Shown piece by piece: positions 42,267-51,471 of a stretch of 64,000 bases of DNA (its first letter is position 1; the number at the start of each line of letters is the position of its first letter). This stretch comes from Comamonas thiooxydans. GTDB taxonomy: Bacteria; Pseudomonadota; Gammaproteobacteria; Burkholderiales; Burkholderiaceae_C. The position numbers and the translations under genes were made by a program. The stretch spans positions 1-64,000 of the forward strand of contig NZ_BBVD01000008.1 of the NCBI RefSeq assembly GCF_000964545.1, read 5' to 3'. Below the pieces are notes generated by a model that saw only the letters and a program-made list of their open reading frames with translations, was not told the origin of the DNA and did no database searches.

Positions 42267-42617
42267 ATGAGCCGACCTGACTGGAACACCCTGCTGCCCG
42301 CCCTGCGCCCCAGCACCCGCATCGTGCTGCACGCACCCAGCACGCAAGCACTGGTCCGCGCACGCGGCAACTTCAAGAACCTGAAAGCCGCCAACCCCGA
42401 GTTGGAAGTCTGGATTGTCGTCAATGCCCAGGCCGTGCAAGCCGTGCTGGACCAGCCGGACGACATGGGTCCTGCTCTGGCACATGTGCTGCTGTGCCCC
42501 AACACGCTCAGGAACGCCGGCATCAGCGCACCGGACAATATTCAGGTGCTGCCCATGGGCGCCGTCGAAGCCATCGCCCGCATGCAGCAGGATGGCTGGA
42601 CCTATATCCGCAGCTGA
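42267..42617 (+). CDS. DsrE/DsrF-like small protein
   Basis: A 116-residue cytoplasmic protein. IVLHAPSTQALVRARGNFKNL opens the fold, ELEVWIVVNAQAVQAVL gives the central strand and helix, and HVLLCPNTLRNAGI carries the single conserved cysteine position of DsrE-type sulfur-carrier proteins. IQVLPMGAVEAIARMQQDGW ends it. Related proteins handle sulfur or act in tRNA thiolation, but many are uncharacterised. It lies downstream of the thiol-redox genes and converges on the phospholipase gene. Confidence 0.75.
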   Translation: MSRPDWNTLLPALRPSTRIVLHAPSTQALVRARGNFKNLKAANPELEVWIVVNAQAVQAVLDQPDDMGPALAHVLLCPNTLRNAGISAPDNIQVLPMGAVEAIARMQQDGWTYIRS

Positions 42618-42658
42618 GCAGGCTGTGCTCGGCACTGCAGAGCCGTGCGCACTCCGGG

Positions 42659-43705
42659 CTAAAGACCCCAGTCCTTGAGCGCAGGCAACGCCAGCTGGGT
42701 TGCGGCATAGCCTTCATCGATGGACTCGCGCCCCCGGTAGAAGTCCATCAGCCCGACATGCGAGAGGCGCGGAGCAATCAGCACCTCGGCCGGGTCACCC
42801 GCCATGCGGCTGCGGGTGATGCGCATCTGCATGATGTTGACACTGGCCATGACCACATTGACCAGCGAGGGCACAGGCACAGAATCCCCGTCCTCGGCAT
42901 CGCCCTCCCCCTTGCGGCCCCTGCGCATGACGGATGAGGACAATGTCTTCACGCTCGTCATGCTGCGCATCCATGCGCCCGCCCAACCGAGCGGTGAGCC
43001 ATTCGCCGCCAGCGCTTCAGGAATCTGGCCCAGCGGCACCGGAGGCTCTTCCTCATCCAGATGCAGCTGCGAGACCCTGAGCTCGCGGGAATGCAGGTTG
43101 ATTTCGCTCTCGCTCATGTCAACGGGCTTCATATGCCTGCGCATAATGTCGGCATTCAAATCGACGGCGATGACGATGTCCGCACCCATGGCGCGCGCCA
43201 GCGACACCGGCACCGGGTTTACCAGACCGCCATCGACCAGCAGCCGCCCCTCTCGCATCACCGGAGTGAACAGGCCGGGCAAGGCGATGGATGCGCGCAC
43301 GGCTTCGGCAATCGAGCCCTTGCGCAGCCAGACCTCGGCACCTGTCTGCAGATCGGTGGCCACGCAGCCGAATGGCGTGCCCAGTTGCTCCACGGTTTCC
43401 TGGACGAAATTCTCGCGCCAGAACTCGATGATCTTCTCGCCCTTGAGCAATCCGCCGCCCAGATTGAAGTCCATGAAGCCGAAGACCTTGCGCTTACCCA
43501 GGCCCAGCACCCAGCTCTCGAAGGCATCCATTTCGCCGGCGGCATAGGTTGCACCGACCAATGAGCCAATGGAAGTGCCGCAGATGATGTCGGGGCTGAC
43601 ACCGGCCTCGCGCAGCGCGCGCAGCACGCCAAAATGCGCCCAGCCTCTTGCGGAGCCGCTGCCCAGGGCCAGGCCCACAACGGGTTTGCGTCGCAATTTG
43701 TTCAT
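42659..43705 (-). CDS. Patatin-like phospholipase, RssA type
   Basis: The 348-residue protein has the oxyanion-hole glycines in GLALGSGSARGWAHFGVLRAL, the nucleophile elbow GTSIGSLVGA (Gly-x-Ser-x-Gly) and the aspartate in DGGLVNPVPVSLA. This completes the Ser-Asp dyad of patatins. It probably hydrolyses membrane lipids or lysolipids; the substrate is not known. It is 29 bp downstream of ligA and probably part of the same transcript. Confidence 0.92.
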   Translation of the reverse strand: MNKLRRKPVVGLALGSGSARGWAHFGVLRALREAGVSPDIICGTSIGSLVGATYAAGEMDAFESWVLGLGKRKVFGFMDFNLGGGLLKGEKIIEFWRENFVQETVEQLGTPFGCVATDLQTGAEVWLRKGSIAEAVRASIALPGLFTPVMREGRLLVDGGLVNPVPVSLARAMGADIVIAVDLNADIMRRHMKPVDMSESEINLHSRELRVSQLHLDEEEPPVPLGQIPEALAANGSPLGWAGAWMRSMTSVKTLSSSVMRRGRKGEGDAEDGDSVPVPSLVNVVMASVNIMQMRITRSRMAGDPAEVLIAPRLSHVGLMDFYRGRESIDEGYAATQLALPALKDWGL

Positions 43706-43734
43706 GTAGCCCCCTTGCTGCTTCTACAGTCGAC

Positions 43735-45861
43735 TCAACCGGGCTGCTCGCCCCTTAGCAGTGCCAGCATGCCAGCTTCGTCCAGCACGGGCACGCCCAG
43801 TTCCTCGGCCTTGGCCAGCTTGCTGCCCGCCTCGGCCCCAGCCACCACATAGCTGGTCTTTTTGCTGACCGAACCCGAGACCTTGGCACCCGCCGCCTCC
43901 AGCATATCCTTGGCGGCGTCGCGGCCCAGCGTGGGCAAGGTGCCGGTCAGCACCACGGTCAGGCCGGCCAGAATCTGAGGCGCCTTCTCGGCTGGCTCGC
44001 CTTCCTCCCAATGCACGCCGCAGGCGCGCAACTGTTCCACCACCTCGCGGTTATGGGGCTGGGCAAAAAAGGTGTGAATGCTGTCGGCCACCACCGGCCC
44101 GACATCCTTGACTTGCAGCAACTCCTCCACGCTGGCGTCCATGATGGCGTCGAGCTTGCCGAAATGCTTGGCCAGATCCCTGGCCGTGGATTCGCCCACA
44201 TTGCGAATGCCCAAGCCAAACAGAAAGCGCTGCAGCGTGGTGCTCTTGGATTTTTCCAGGGCTGCCAGCACGTTCTGGGCGGATTTCTCGGCCATGCGAT
44301 CCAGCGCCGCCAGCGAGCTCAGGCCCAGCCTGTAAAGGTCAGGCAGCACGCGCACCACCTGGGCATCCACGAGCTGATCGACCAGCTTGTCGCCCAGACC
44401 TTCGATGTCCATGGCACGGCGGTGGGCAAAGTGCAAGATTGCTTCCTTGCGCTGTGCGCCACAGAACAGGCCGCCCGTGCAGCGGTGGTTAGCCTCGCCT
44501 TTTTCACGCACCACCTCGCTGCCGCAGATGGGACAGGTCTTGGGCATGCGGAAGTTGGGCACATAAGCCGGCCGCTCGCCCGGCACCCGTCCCACCACCT
44601 CGGGGATCACGTCGCCCGCACGGCGCACTATGACCTGATCGCCCACGCGCACACCCTTCTTGCGGATGTCGAACAGATTGGACAGCGTGGCATTGGTCAC
44701 CACCACACCGCCCACCTGCACAGGAGCCAGGCGGGCCACGGGCGTCAGCTTGCCCGTGCGCCCCACCTGCACATCAATGGCTTCCATGAGCGTAGGCATC
44801 TCCTGCGCCGGATATTTGTGCGCCACGGCCCAGCGCGGCTCTCGCGACTTGAAGCCCAGCTGACGCTGCAGGGCCAGGCTGTTGACCTTGTAGACCACGC
44901 CGTCGATTTCATAGGGCAGATTGGCGCGCTCGGCACCGATGCGCTCGTGAAACGCTACCAGTTCAGAAGCACCCAGCGCAATACTGACTTGCGGTGCAAC
45001 CGGGAAGCCCCAGGATTTCAAAGTCTGCAGCATGGCGTAGTGCGTGCCGAACTCCGGCCCGCCCTGCTGCGGCGGCGTGATCTCGCCCAGACCATAGGCG
45101 AAGAACGACAGCGGACGCTGGGCCGCGATATTCGAGTCGAGCTGACGGACCGATCCGGCCGCCGCATTGCGCGGATTGGCAAAGGTCTTGGCACCTGCGG
45201 CCTGCTGGCGCGCGTTGAGCTTGTCCAGATCGGCCTTGGCCATATGCACCTCGCCTCGCACCTCCACCACGGGGGGTACATCGCGGCCTGCGGACAGGGT
45301 CAGTGGAATCTGGCGAATGGTACGGATATTGTGCGTGACGTCTTCCCCCACCTCGCCATCGCCGCGCGTGGTGGCCTGCACCAGGCGACCGTTTTCATAA
45401 CGCAGATTCATGGCCAGGCCGTCGAACTTGGGCTCGGCCACATATTCGATGGCTGCAGCGGACTCATCCAGCCCCAGCTCCTTGCGCACACGCTGGTCGA
45501 AGGCAATGGCACCCGTGGCCTCGTTATCGGTCTCTGTCTGGATGCTCAGCATGGGCACGGCATGGCGAACCGGAGTCAAACCGTCCAGCACCGCACCGAT
45601 CACGCGCTGCGTGGGAGAGTCCGGCGTAACGAGTGCGGGGTAAGCCCCCTCCAGTGCTTCGAGTTGCTGATAGACGCGGTCATATTCCCCGTCGGGAACC
45701 GTTGGCGTATCGAGCACATAGTATTCATGTGCCCACTGGTTGAGCTGGGAGCGCAACGCGGCGGCCTTGGCCATCACGCTTTCAGGAACCCCATTTTTGA
45801 CAACTGCTGGCGCTTTCTGGCCCTGGGGTTCAGCGGAAAAAAGGTCTAAATTCTCGGTCAT
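43735..45861 (-). CDS. ligA: NAD-dependent DNA ligase LigA
   Basis: The 708-residue enzyme seals nicks using NAD+. All domains are present: Ia with LNQWAHEYYVLDTPTVPDGE, adenylation with the catalytic lysine in EPKFDGLAMNL, and the OB fold. These are followed by the zinc finger (CPICGSEV to CTGGLFCG), helix-hairpin-helix repeats, and a BRCT domain (LAGLTVVLTGTLP at the start). It lies downstream of zipA, separated by a terminator-like hairpin, and upstream of the phospholipase gene. Confidence 0.97.
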   Translation of the reverse strand: MTENLDLFSAEPQGQKAPAVVKNGVPESVMAKAAALRSQLNQWAHEYYVLDTPTVPDGEYDRVYQQLEALEGAYPALVTPDSPTQRVIGAVLDGLTPVRHAVPMLSIQTETDNEATGAIAFDQRVRKELGLDESAAAIEYVAEPKFDGLAMNLRYENGRLVQATTRGDGEVGEDVTHNIRTIRQIPLTLSAGRDVPPVVEVRGEVHMAKADLDKLNARQQAAGAKTFANPRNAAAGSVRQLDSNIAAQRPLSFFAYGLGEITPPQQGGPEFGTHYAMLQTLKSWGFPVAPQVSIALGASELVAFHERIGAERANLPYEIDGVVYKVNSLALQRQLGFKSREPRWAVAHKYPAQEMPTLMEAIDVQVGRTGKLTPVARLAPVQVGGVVVTNATLSNLFDIRKKGVRVGDQVIVRRAGDVIPEVVGRVPGERPAYVPNFRMPKTCPICGSEVVREKGEANHRCTGGLFCGAQRKEAILHFAHRRAMDIEGLGDKLVDQLVDAQVVRVLPDLYRLGLSSLAALDRMAEKSAQNVLAALEKSKSTTLQRFLFGLGIRNVGESTARDLAKHFGKLDAIMDASVEELLQVKDVGPVVADSIHTFFAQPHNREVVEQLRACGVHWEEGEPAEKAPQILAGLTVVLTGTLPTLGRDAAKDMLEAAGAKVSGSVSKKTSYVVAGAEAGSKLAKAEELGVPVLDEAGMLALLRGEQPG

Positions 45862-45892
45862 GCTCTGCCCGCTGGATATTCAAGGTCCGGGA

Positions 45893-45917
45893 TAAAAAAG
45901 GCCAACATTGTTGGCCT
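45893..45917 (-). terminator. Hairpin between zipA and ligA
   Basis: AGGCCAA and TTGGCCT with a 5-nt loop are followed on the minus strand by a T-run. It would end or reduce transcription from zipA into ligA. Confidence 0.75.
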
Positions 45918-45924
45918 GTTTGTT

Positions 45925-47274
45925 TTAGCTGAAAAGCCTTCTGGCAAGAAGTGAGCCGGCCGACAGCTCTGCGCTGTCGAGCTTGTCGTAGAGCAGCTCC
46001 AGGTCATGCTGAATCGGGTCCAGTGCCGAAACCGGCAGCAGATAGCCGTTCTGGTCGCAGAGCACGCCATCCATGGTCTGGCACAGTTGCTCCGCCACCT
46101 GACGCAGGCGCGCAAACGGCTGCTGTCCACGCGGCACCTGGGCCACATCCAGGCTGAGCAGGAATTCGCGCACGACGGACTGATCCAGATCATCGCCCAT
46201 GGCGGCCTGGGGGTCGTAGTTCAGCACCAGCACCGGAGGCAGGCCCTGGATGGGGGAGGCAAGCACCATGCGGCCCGGCATGGGCGTGATGACAAAGCCC
46301 AGGCGCTGGGCATTTTGCTGGACATAACCAGCACTCCAGGACGCCTGACGCGCACGCAGCATAAAGCTCAGCTGCGCATCGTGCTCGCTGGCGAACTGAT
46401 CGAGCTCGCGTGCACGCGAGACCTCGTTGAGCATATTGGGCACGTCGGCCATGGCGCCCAGCGCATCGGCGAAGCGCTGCACCTTGGTGACGAACTCCGA
46501 AAACTCGATCTCGTTGAGGGCACCGGTACGGTTGGCCAGCTGAACACCGGCCTGAAAGCCCAGATAGCGCTGGCCGGTCTGCAACGGCTCCCACTGCTTG
46601 CTGTCCTGGTTCATGCCTTCAATGGCAAAGGGCTTGTTGCCGGCACGGCGGGTACTGGGCTGGGCCTGCAAGGCCACTTCACCAGGAACAATCTGGGCCA
46701 CGGTGATCGGAGCAATCGCATCGATCAGCGCATCCAGATGGCCGCGTCGCTCCACTGACGGCGCGGGAGGAATCGAAGCGGCCAGAGGAGCATCCGTCAA
46801 CACGGGCTCCACAGCCTGCGCGGCCTGCTCGGTCACTGCTGCAATGGCTGCATCCGTGCCCTGAGCGTTCACCTCCTCCACAGCATGCGCAGCCTCGGTC
46901 GTCTCGGCCTTGTGCTGGGCGGCCGCCAGGGCTTCCTGACGCTGCGCTTCCTCATGGGCTTCGCGCGCCACCAGGCGGGCCAGTTCGGCATCGGCTTCGG
47001 CAAAGCGACCTGCGGATTCGGGCATCTGCAGGGGCTCGGTACCGGGAATGGCCTTGCCGAAATCCCCCAGCACGGGCTCATGCTGATATTTGGTCAGGTC
47101 CGCACCATGACCGACGGTGTTCATTCCGGGCTCAAGGCGCTGAGGATCTGTGCTTTCTTCCTCAGGCTCGGCCCGCTTGGGCGCATTGCGACGCGCAGTC
47201 CAGGAGTTGTAGGCAACGATCAGCGCCAACAGCACCACACCCAGGACGGCCAGACTGATTTGCAAGTTACTCAT
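45925..47274 (-). CDS. zipA: Cell division protein ZipA
   Basis: The 449-residue protein has an N-terminal membrane helix (ISLAVLGVVLLALIVAYNSW), a charged then Ala/Glu-rich linker up to about residue 190, and a C-terminal FtsZ-binding domain. That domain includes GYVQQNAQRLGFVITPMPGR, VLNYDPQAAM and SLDVAQVPRGQQPFARLRQV. ZipA tethers FtsZ to the membrane at the division site. The order smc-zipA-ligA, with 36 bp between smc and zipA, is common in Burkholderiales (established knowledge). Confidence 0.92.
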   Translation of the reverse strand: MSNLQISLAVLGVVLLALIVAYNSWTARRNAPKRAEPEEESTDPQRLEPGMNTVGHGADLTKYQHEPVLGDFGKAIPGTEPLQMPESAGRFAEADAELARLVAREAHEEAQRQEALAAAQHKAETTEAAHAVEEVNAQGTDAAIAAVTEQAAQAVEPVLTDAPLAASIPPAPSVERRGHLDALIDAIAPITVAQIVPGEVALQAQPSTRRAGNKPFAIEGMNQDSKQWEPLQTGQRYLGFQAGVQLANRTGALNEIEFSEFVTKVQRFADALGAMADVPNMLNEVSRARELDQFASEHDAQLSFMLRARQASWSAGYVQQNAQRLGFVITPMPGRMVLASPIQGLPPVLVLNYDPQAAMGDDLDQSVVREFLLSLDVAQVPRGQQPFARLRQVAEQLCQTMDGVLCDQNGYLLPVSALDPIQHDLELLYDKLDSAELSAGSLLARRLFS

Positions 47275-47310
47275 GTGAGAAAACGGTTCTTCAATAGGGG
47301 ATGACCGGGC

Positions 47311-50300
47311 TCAGGATAGCTCAGCCATGGAGAGGGCGGACTCCATGTCCACCGCAACAATTCGTGAAACGCCCTGCTCCTGCATGGTCACACCAATCAG
47401 CTGCTCGGCCATCTCCATGGCGATCTTGTTGTGACTGATGAACAGGAACTGGGTTCCCTTGCTCATGCTGTAAACCAGCTTGGCATAACGTTCGGTATTG
47501 GCGTCGTCCAGCGGCGCATCCACCTCGTCAAGCAGACAGAATGGCGCCGGGTTGAGCTGGAAGATGGCAAACACCAGCGCAATCGCGGTCAGCGCCTTCT
47601 CGCCGCCCGAGAGCAGGTGAATGGTCTGGTTCTTCTTGCCGGGCGGCTGGGCAATCACCTGTACCCCGGCATCGAGAATCTCGTCGCCGGTGATCACCAG
47701 CTTGGCCTGACCGCCACCGAACAGCTCGGGAAACATGCGGCCAAAATGGCGATTGACGATGTCGAAGGTACCGGTCAGCAAATCCCGCGTCTCGGCATCG
47801 ATCTTGCGAATGGCTTCTTCCAAGGTGTTCATGGCCTTGGTCAGATCATCCATCTGCGCATCAAGGAAGGTCTTGCGCTCACGCGCCAGGGTCAACTCAT
47901 CCAGCGCGGCCAGATTCACGGCCCCCAGAGCCTGGATTTCGCGGTGCAGGCGGTCGATCTCACCCTGCAGGCCGTGCATGCGCACATTGCCTTCGGCAAT
48001 CGACTGAGCCACAGCAGCCAGATCGGCCTCGGCTTCGGTCAGCAGATTGCTGTACTGCTCCAGACCCAGGCGCGCAGCCTGCTCCTTGAGCTGGAATTCT
48101 GTGATGCGCTGACGCAGCGGGTCCAGTGCCTTTTCCAGGCTCTGGCGGCGCTCGTCGCTGGCACGCAGCTTGTTGGTCAGATCCTCATATTCGCTGCGGC
48201 GCTCGGCGACGTCTTTTTCGCGCTGCATCTTCAGATCCAGCGCATCCTGTAAGCCGCCCTGCGCTGCGGCATCAGACAGTCTTGCCAGTTCGTCCTGAGC
48301 GCGTTGCTGCTCCTCGGCCAGGGACTTGGCCTGCTGGCTGGCGGTTTCGATGGTGCGCGACAGCTCGGCGCGACGCGCGTGCAGCGTGCGCTGCGAGAAG
48401 GTCGCCTCCTGGGCCTGACGCTCCAGGCTGCGCAACTGCTCGCGGGATTCGTTCAGGCGGCGCTCGGCCTCCAGCACGCGATCTCCCAGCTGGGCATGGC
48501 GCTCCTGGCTGTCGGCCAGTTGCATGTCCAGCTCTTCAAAGCGGGCCTCGGCGGCGACCTTGCGCTCTTCGATATCGGAGAGCTGGGTTTCGACTTCGGA
48601 CAGATCCGCCGAAATTTGCGCATTGCGTGCGCGCGCCTGCTCGGCCAGTTGAGACAGGCGCAAGGTCTCGACCTGCAGCTCATGGGCACGGCTTTGCGAC
48701 TCGCTCGCTTCGCGGCGTGCGGACACAAGACGCTGCGAGGCATCGGCGTAAGCGCTTTCGGCGCGTACCAAGGCCGAACGCGATTCATCGGCGATCAGCG
48801 CCTGGGCGCGGACCTCCTTTTCCAGGTGCTCGATTTCCTGCGCCCGCGCCAGCAGCCCCGATTGTTCGGAGTCCTGCGCATAAAAGGTCACGCTGTGCGC
48901 GGTCACCGCATGGCCGGTGGGCACATAAATGGTCTCGCCAGCCTGCAGATCGGCACGCTTGGCCAGGGCCTCGTCGAGCGTGGGCGCGGTATAGCAGCCC
49001 GTCAGCCAGTCCACCAGCACGGTGCGCAGGCCGGCGTCATTGATCTTGAGCAGATCGCTGAGACGCGCAAAGCGCGCAGCCGCAGGTGCACCCGCGGCCT
49101 GAGCCTGGCTGAAGAAGGCCAGCCGGGCCGGCGGAGCGTCCAGCCCCCCCGAGCCCAGAAAACCGCGCACCATGTCGAGGCGACCGACTTCCAGCGCACC
49201 CAGACGTTCGCGCAGTGCGGCTTCCAGCGCATTTTCCCAGCCCGACTCGATGGCTATGCGGCTCCACAGGCCTTGCATGCCGTCCAACCCATGCTTGGCC
49301 AGCCAGGGCTGAAGCTTGCCATCGGTCTTGACCTTTTCCTGCAAGGCCTTGAGCGCATCGAGCCGCGCCGACAGATCGGCGTGACGACTGTTTTCGGCAT
49401 TCACGGCCTGCTGACGTGCGCGCCTATCCTCATCGAGTTGCGGCACGCTATCCTGCAACTCATTGAGGACGGCATCGGCCATCTCGGCCAGCTCCTGCGC
49501 CTCGGCCAGTTGCGCCTGCAAATTGTTCAGGCGCGCTTCGTCCGGCGTTTCCAGTGCATTGCGGTCGGCCCGCAAACGTTCGTAACGGGTTTCAAACTGG
49601 CGACGCTGCTCATCGAGACTGCGCTGCTCGGCGGCCAGCACCTGAATCTGCTGCTGCACCTGCACCACCGAGTTGCGCTGGTCTGCATCGGCTTTCTGCG
49701 CCTTATGCAGAGAATCTTCCAGATCGGGCAGGCGGGTGCTTTGCTCCTCGAGCTGGGCAGCCAGCATCTCGGCCTGCTCTTCGGCATCCATGCCCGCACC
49801 CTCGATGTTCTCGATCTCGCCCTGGGCCTCTTCGCTGCGGCTGCTCCACAGCAGCAGTTGCTCGGCCAGTTGCTGCAGACGCAGTTGCACGCGCTGGCGG
49901 CCTTCGACCACATAGCGGATTTCGGCCTCCAGCTTGCCGACCTCGGCCGTGGCTTCGTAGAGCTTGCTCTGAGCCTGATTGACCTGATCGCTGGCGTCGT
50001 AGTGCGACTGGCGCAGGGTCTCGAGTCCGCTCTCGTTGTTGCGGATATCGGCCATGCGCTCTTCGAGCTCGTTGACGACCTTGAGGCCTTCGACACGCAC
50101 GCGGTCCTGCTCGGCCTCGGCATCGGCCCGCTTCATGAACCACAGTTGGTGCTGCTTGAGCGTGACCTGGGCGTTCAGGCCGTTGTACTTGGCCGCAACT
50201 TCGGCCTGCTTTTCCAGCTTGTCCAGATTGGCATTGAGCTCGCGCAGAATGTCTTCCACACGGGTGAGATTCTCGGTCGTGGCCGAGAGGCGGTTTTCCG

Positions 50301-50838
50301 TCTCACGACGACGCTCCTTGTACTTGGAAACCCCGGCCGCTTCTTCGAGGAACAGGCGCAGCTCTTCGGGGCGCGACTCGATGATGCGGCTGATCGTGCC
50401 CTGACCGATGATGGCGTAGGCACGCGGCCCCAGACCCGTACCCAGAAACACGTCCTGAACGTCGCGACGACGCACGGGCTGGTTGTTGATGAAGTAGCTG
50501 CTGTTGCCCTCGCGCGTGAGCACGCGCTTGACGGCGATTTCGCCGAACTGCCCCCACTGACCGCCCGCACGGTGGTCGCTGTTGTCGAAGGTCAGCTCCA
50601 CACTGGCACGGCTGGACGGCTTGCGATGCGTGGTGCCGTTGAAGATCACGTCCTGCATGGACTCGCCACGCAGCTCGCTGGCCTTGCTCTCCCCAAGCAC
50701 CCAGCGCACCGCATCCATGATGTTGGACTTGCCGCAACCGTTGGGCCCCACCACACCGACCATCTGCCCCGGCAGAATGAAATTGGTGGGCTCGGCAAAG
50801 GATTTGAAGCCGGAGAGCTTGATGGAGTTCAGGCGCAC
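47311..50838 (-). CDS. smc: Chromosome partition protein Smc
   Basis: The 1175-residue ATPase has the N-terminal head with Walker A in VVGPNGCGKSNIMDAVRWVL, two long coiled coils (about 170-500 and 670-1000), and a hinge near 510-640. The C-terminal head has the signature HLLSGGEKALTAIALVFAIF and Walker B in CLLDEVDAPLDDAN. Smc shapes and separates chromosomes together with ScpA and ScpB, which are not in this window. The gene begins an operon with zipA. Confidence 0.97.
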   Translation of the reverse strand: MRLNSIKLSGFKSFAEPTNFILPGQMVGVVGPNGCGKSNIMDAVRWVLGESKASELRGESMQDVIFNGTTHRKPSSRASVELTFDNSDHRAGGQWGQFGEIAVKRVLTREGNSSYFINNQPVRRRDVQDVFLGTGLGPRAYAIIGQGTISRIIESRPEELRLFLEEAAGVSKYKERRRETENRLSATTENLTRVEDILRELNANLDKLEKQAEVAAKYNGLNAQVTLKQHQLWFMKRADAEAEQDRVRVEGLKVVNELEERMADIRNNESGLETLRQSHYDASDQVNQAQSKLYEATAEVGKLEAEIRYVVEGRQRVQLRLQQLAEQLLLWSSRSEEAQGEIENIEGAGMDAEEQAEMLAAQLEEQSTRLPDLEDSLHKAQKADADQRNSVVQVQQQIQVLAAEQRSLDEQRRQFETRYERLRADRNALETPDEARLNNLQAQLAEAQELAEMADAVLNELQDSVPQLDEDRRARQQAVNAENSRHADLSARLDALKALQEKVKTDGKLQPWLAKHGLDGMQGLWSRIAIESGWENALEAALRERLGALEVGRLDMVRGFLGSGGLDAPPARLAFFSQAQAAGAPAAARFARLSDLLKINDAGLRTVLVDWLTGCYTAPTLDEALAKRADLQAGETIYVPTGHAVTAHSVTFYAQDSEQSGLLARAQEIEHLEKEVRAQALIADESRSALVRAESAYADASQRLVSARREASESQSRAHELQVETLRLSQLAEQARARNAQISADLSEVETQLSDIEERKVAAEARFEELDMQLADSQERHAQLGDRVLEAERRLNESREQLRSLERQAQEATFSQRTLHARRAELSRTIETASQQAKSLAEEQQRAQDELARLSDAAAQGGLQDALDLKMQREKDVAERRSEYEDLTNKLRASDERRQSLEKALDPLRQRITEFQLKEQAARLGLEQYSNLLTEAEADLAAVAQSIAEGNVRMHGLQGEIDRLHREIQALGAVNLAALDELTLARERKTFLDAQMDDLTKAMNTLEEAIRKIDAETRDLLTGTFDIVNRHFGRMFPELFGGGQAKLVITGDEILDAGVQVIAQPPGKKNQTIHLLSGGEKALTAIALVFAIFQLNPAPFCLLDEVDAPLDDANTERYAKLVYSMSKGTQFLFISHNKIAMEMAEQLIGVTMQEQGVSRIVAVDMESALSMAELS

Positions 50839-51090
50839 GGTGTCGGTGTCGGTCTAGAGGCTGGCCAGCAAAGGCTTGTGATTGGGAAAGAAAAACGGCA
50901 AAAGCGGTTGCACAAACGCAAAACTTGAAAAAGCCCTGTTCTTGCTCGCAACCGTCAACAGACGGGAATCATAACGCGGCCTGCCCCCTCGTCAGCCAAG
51001 ATTGCTGCATACACGCAAACCATAGCTGCCTGCGCAGGATCGGCAAGGGATTGGGGCAGATTTTGATCGAGTAAGAGAGCAGCGGACGCC

Positions 51091-51420
51091 TCAGGTGCGC
51101 GGCTGAAAAGCAATCAGACCCGCACCCAGCAGACAGACGGCCACCCCTGCCATATCCCAGGCGCTGGGTTTGATGCCATCCACCAGCCACAGCCACAGAA
51201 GCGCCACGCTGATGTAGATGCCGCCGTAGGCCGCGTAGATACGACCCGATGCCGAGGGATGCAAAGTCAGCAGCCAGACAAACAAGGCCAGGCTGACCGC
51301 AGCGGGCAGCAGCAGCCAGGCGCTGCCGCCCTGCTTGAGCCAGAGCCAGGGCAGGTAGCAGCCCACAATCTCCGCCACTGCGGTCAAAACAAATAGCAAC
51401 AGGGTCTTGATCTCAGGCAA
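51091..51420 (-). CDS. YnfA (UPF0060) family membrane protein
   Basis: The 109-residue protein has four membrane helices and the family pattern: AEIVGCYLPWLWLKQGGSAW near the N-terminus, GRIYAAYGGIYI in the middle and DGIKPSAWDMAGVAVCLLGA near the end. Length matches YnfA (about 108). YnfA-type proteins have been linked to small multidrug efflux in some bacteria; the physiological role is unsettled. It is a single gene. Confidence 0.94.
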   Translation of the reverse strand: MPEIKTLLLFVLTAVAEIVGCYLPWLWLKQGGSAWLLLPAAVSLALFVWLLTLHPSASGRIYAAYGGIYISVALLWLWLVDGIKPSAWDMAGVAVCLLGAGLIAFQPRT

Positions 51421-51471
51421 TTCAATCTCTCACACAGCGAAATGCGGGCATTGTAGAGAGCATGGACTGCC

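Noticed and set aside
44011..45849. A 612-codon plus-strand frame opposite ligA
   Set aside because: It is an antisense shadow of a complete ligase gene.
48304..50928. An 874-codon plus-strand frame opposite smc
   Set aside because: It is antisense to smc with no recognisable domain. High GC at third positions keeps the antisense frame open.
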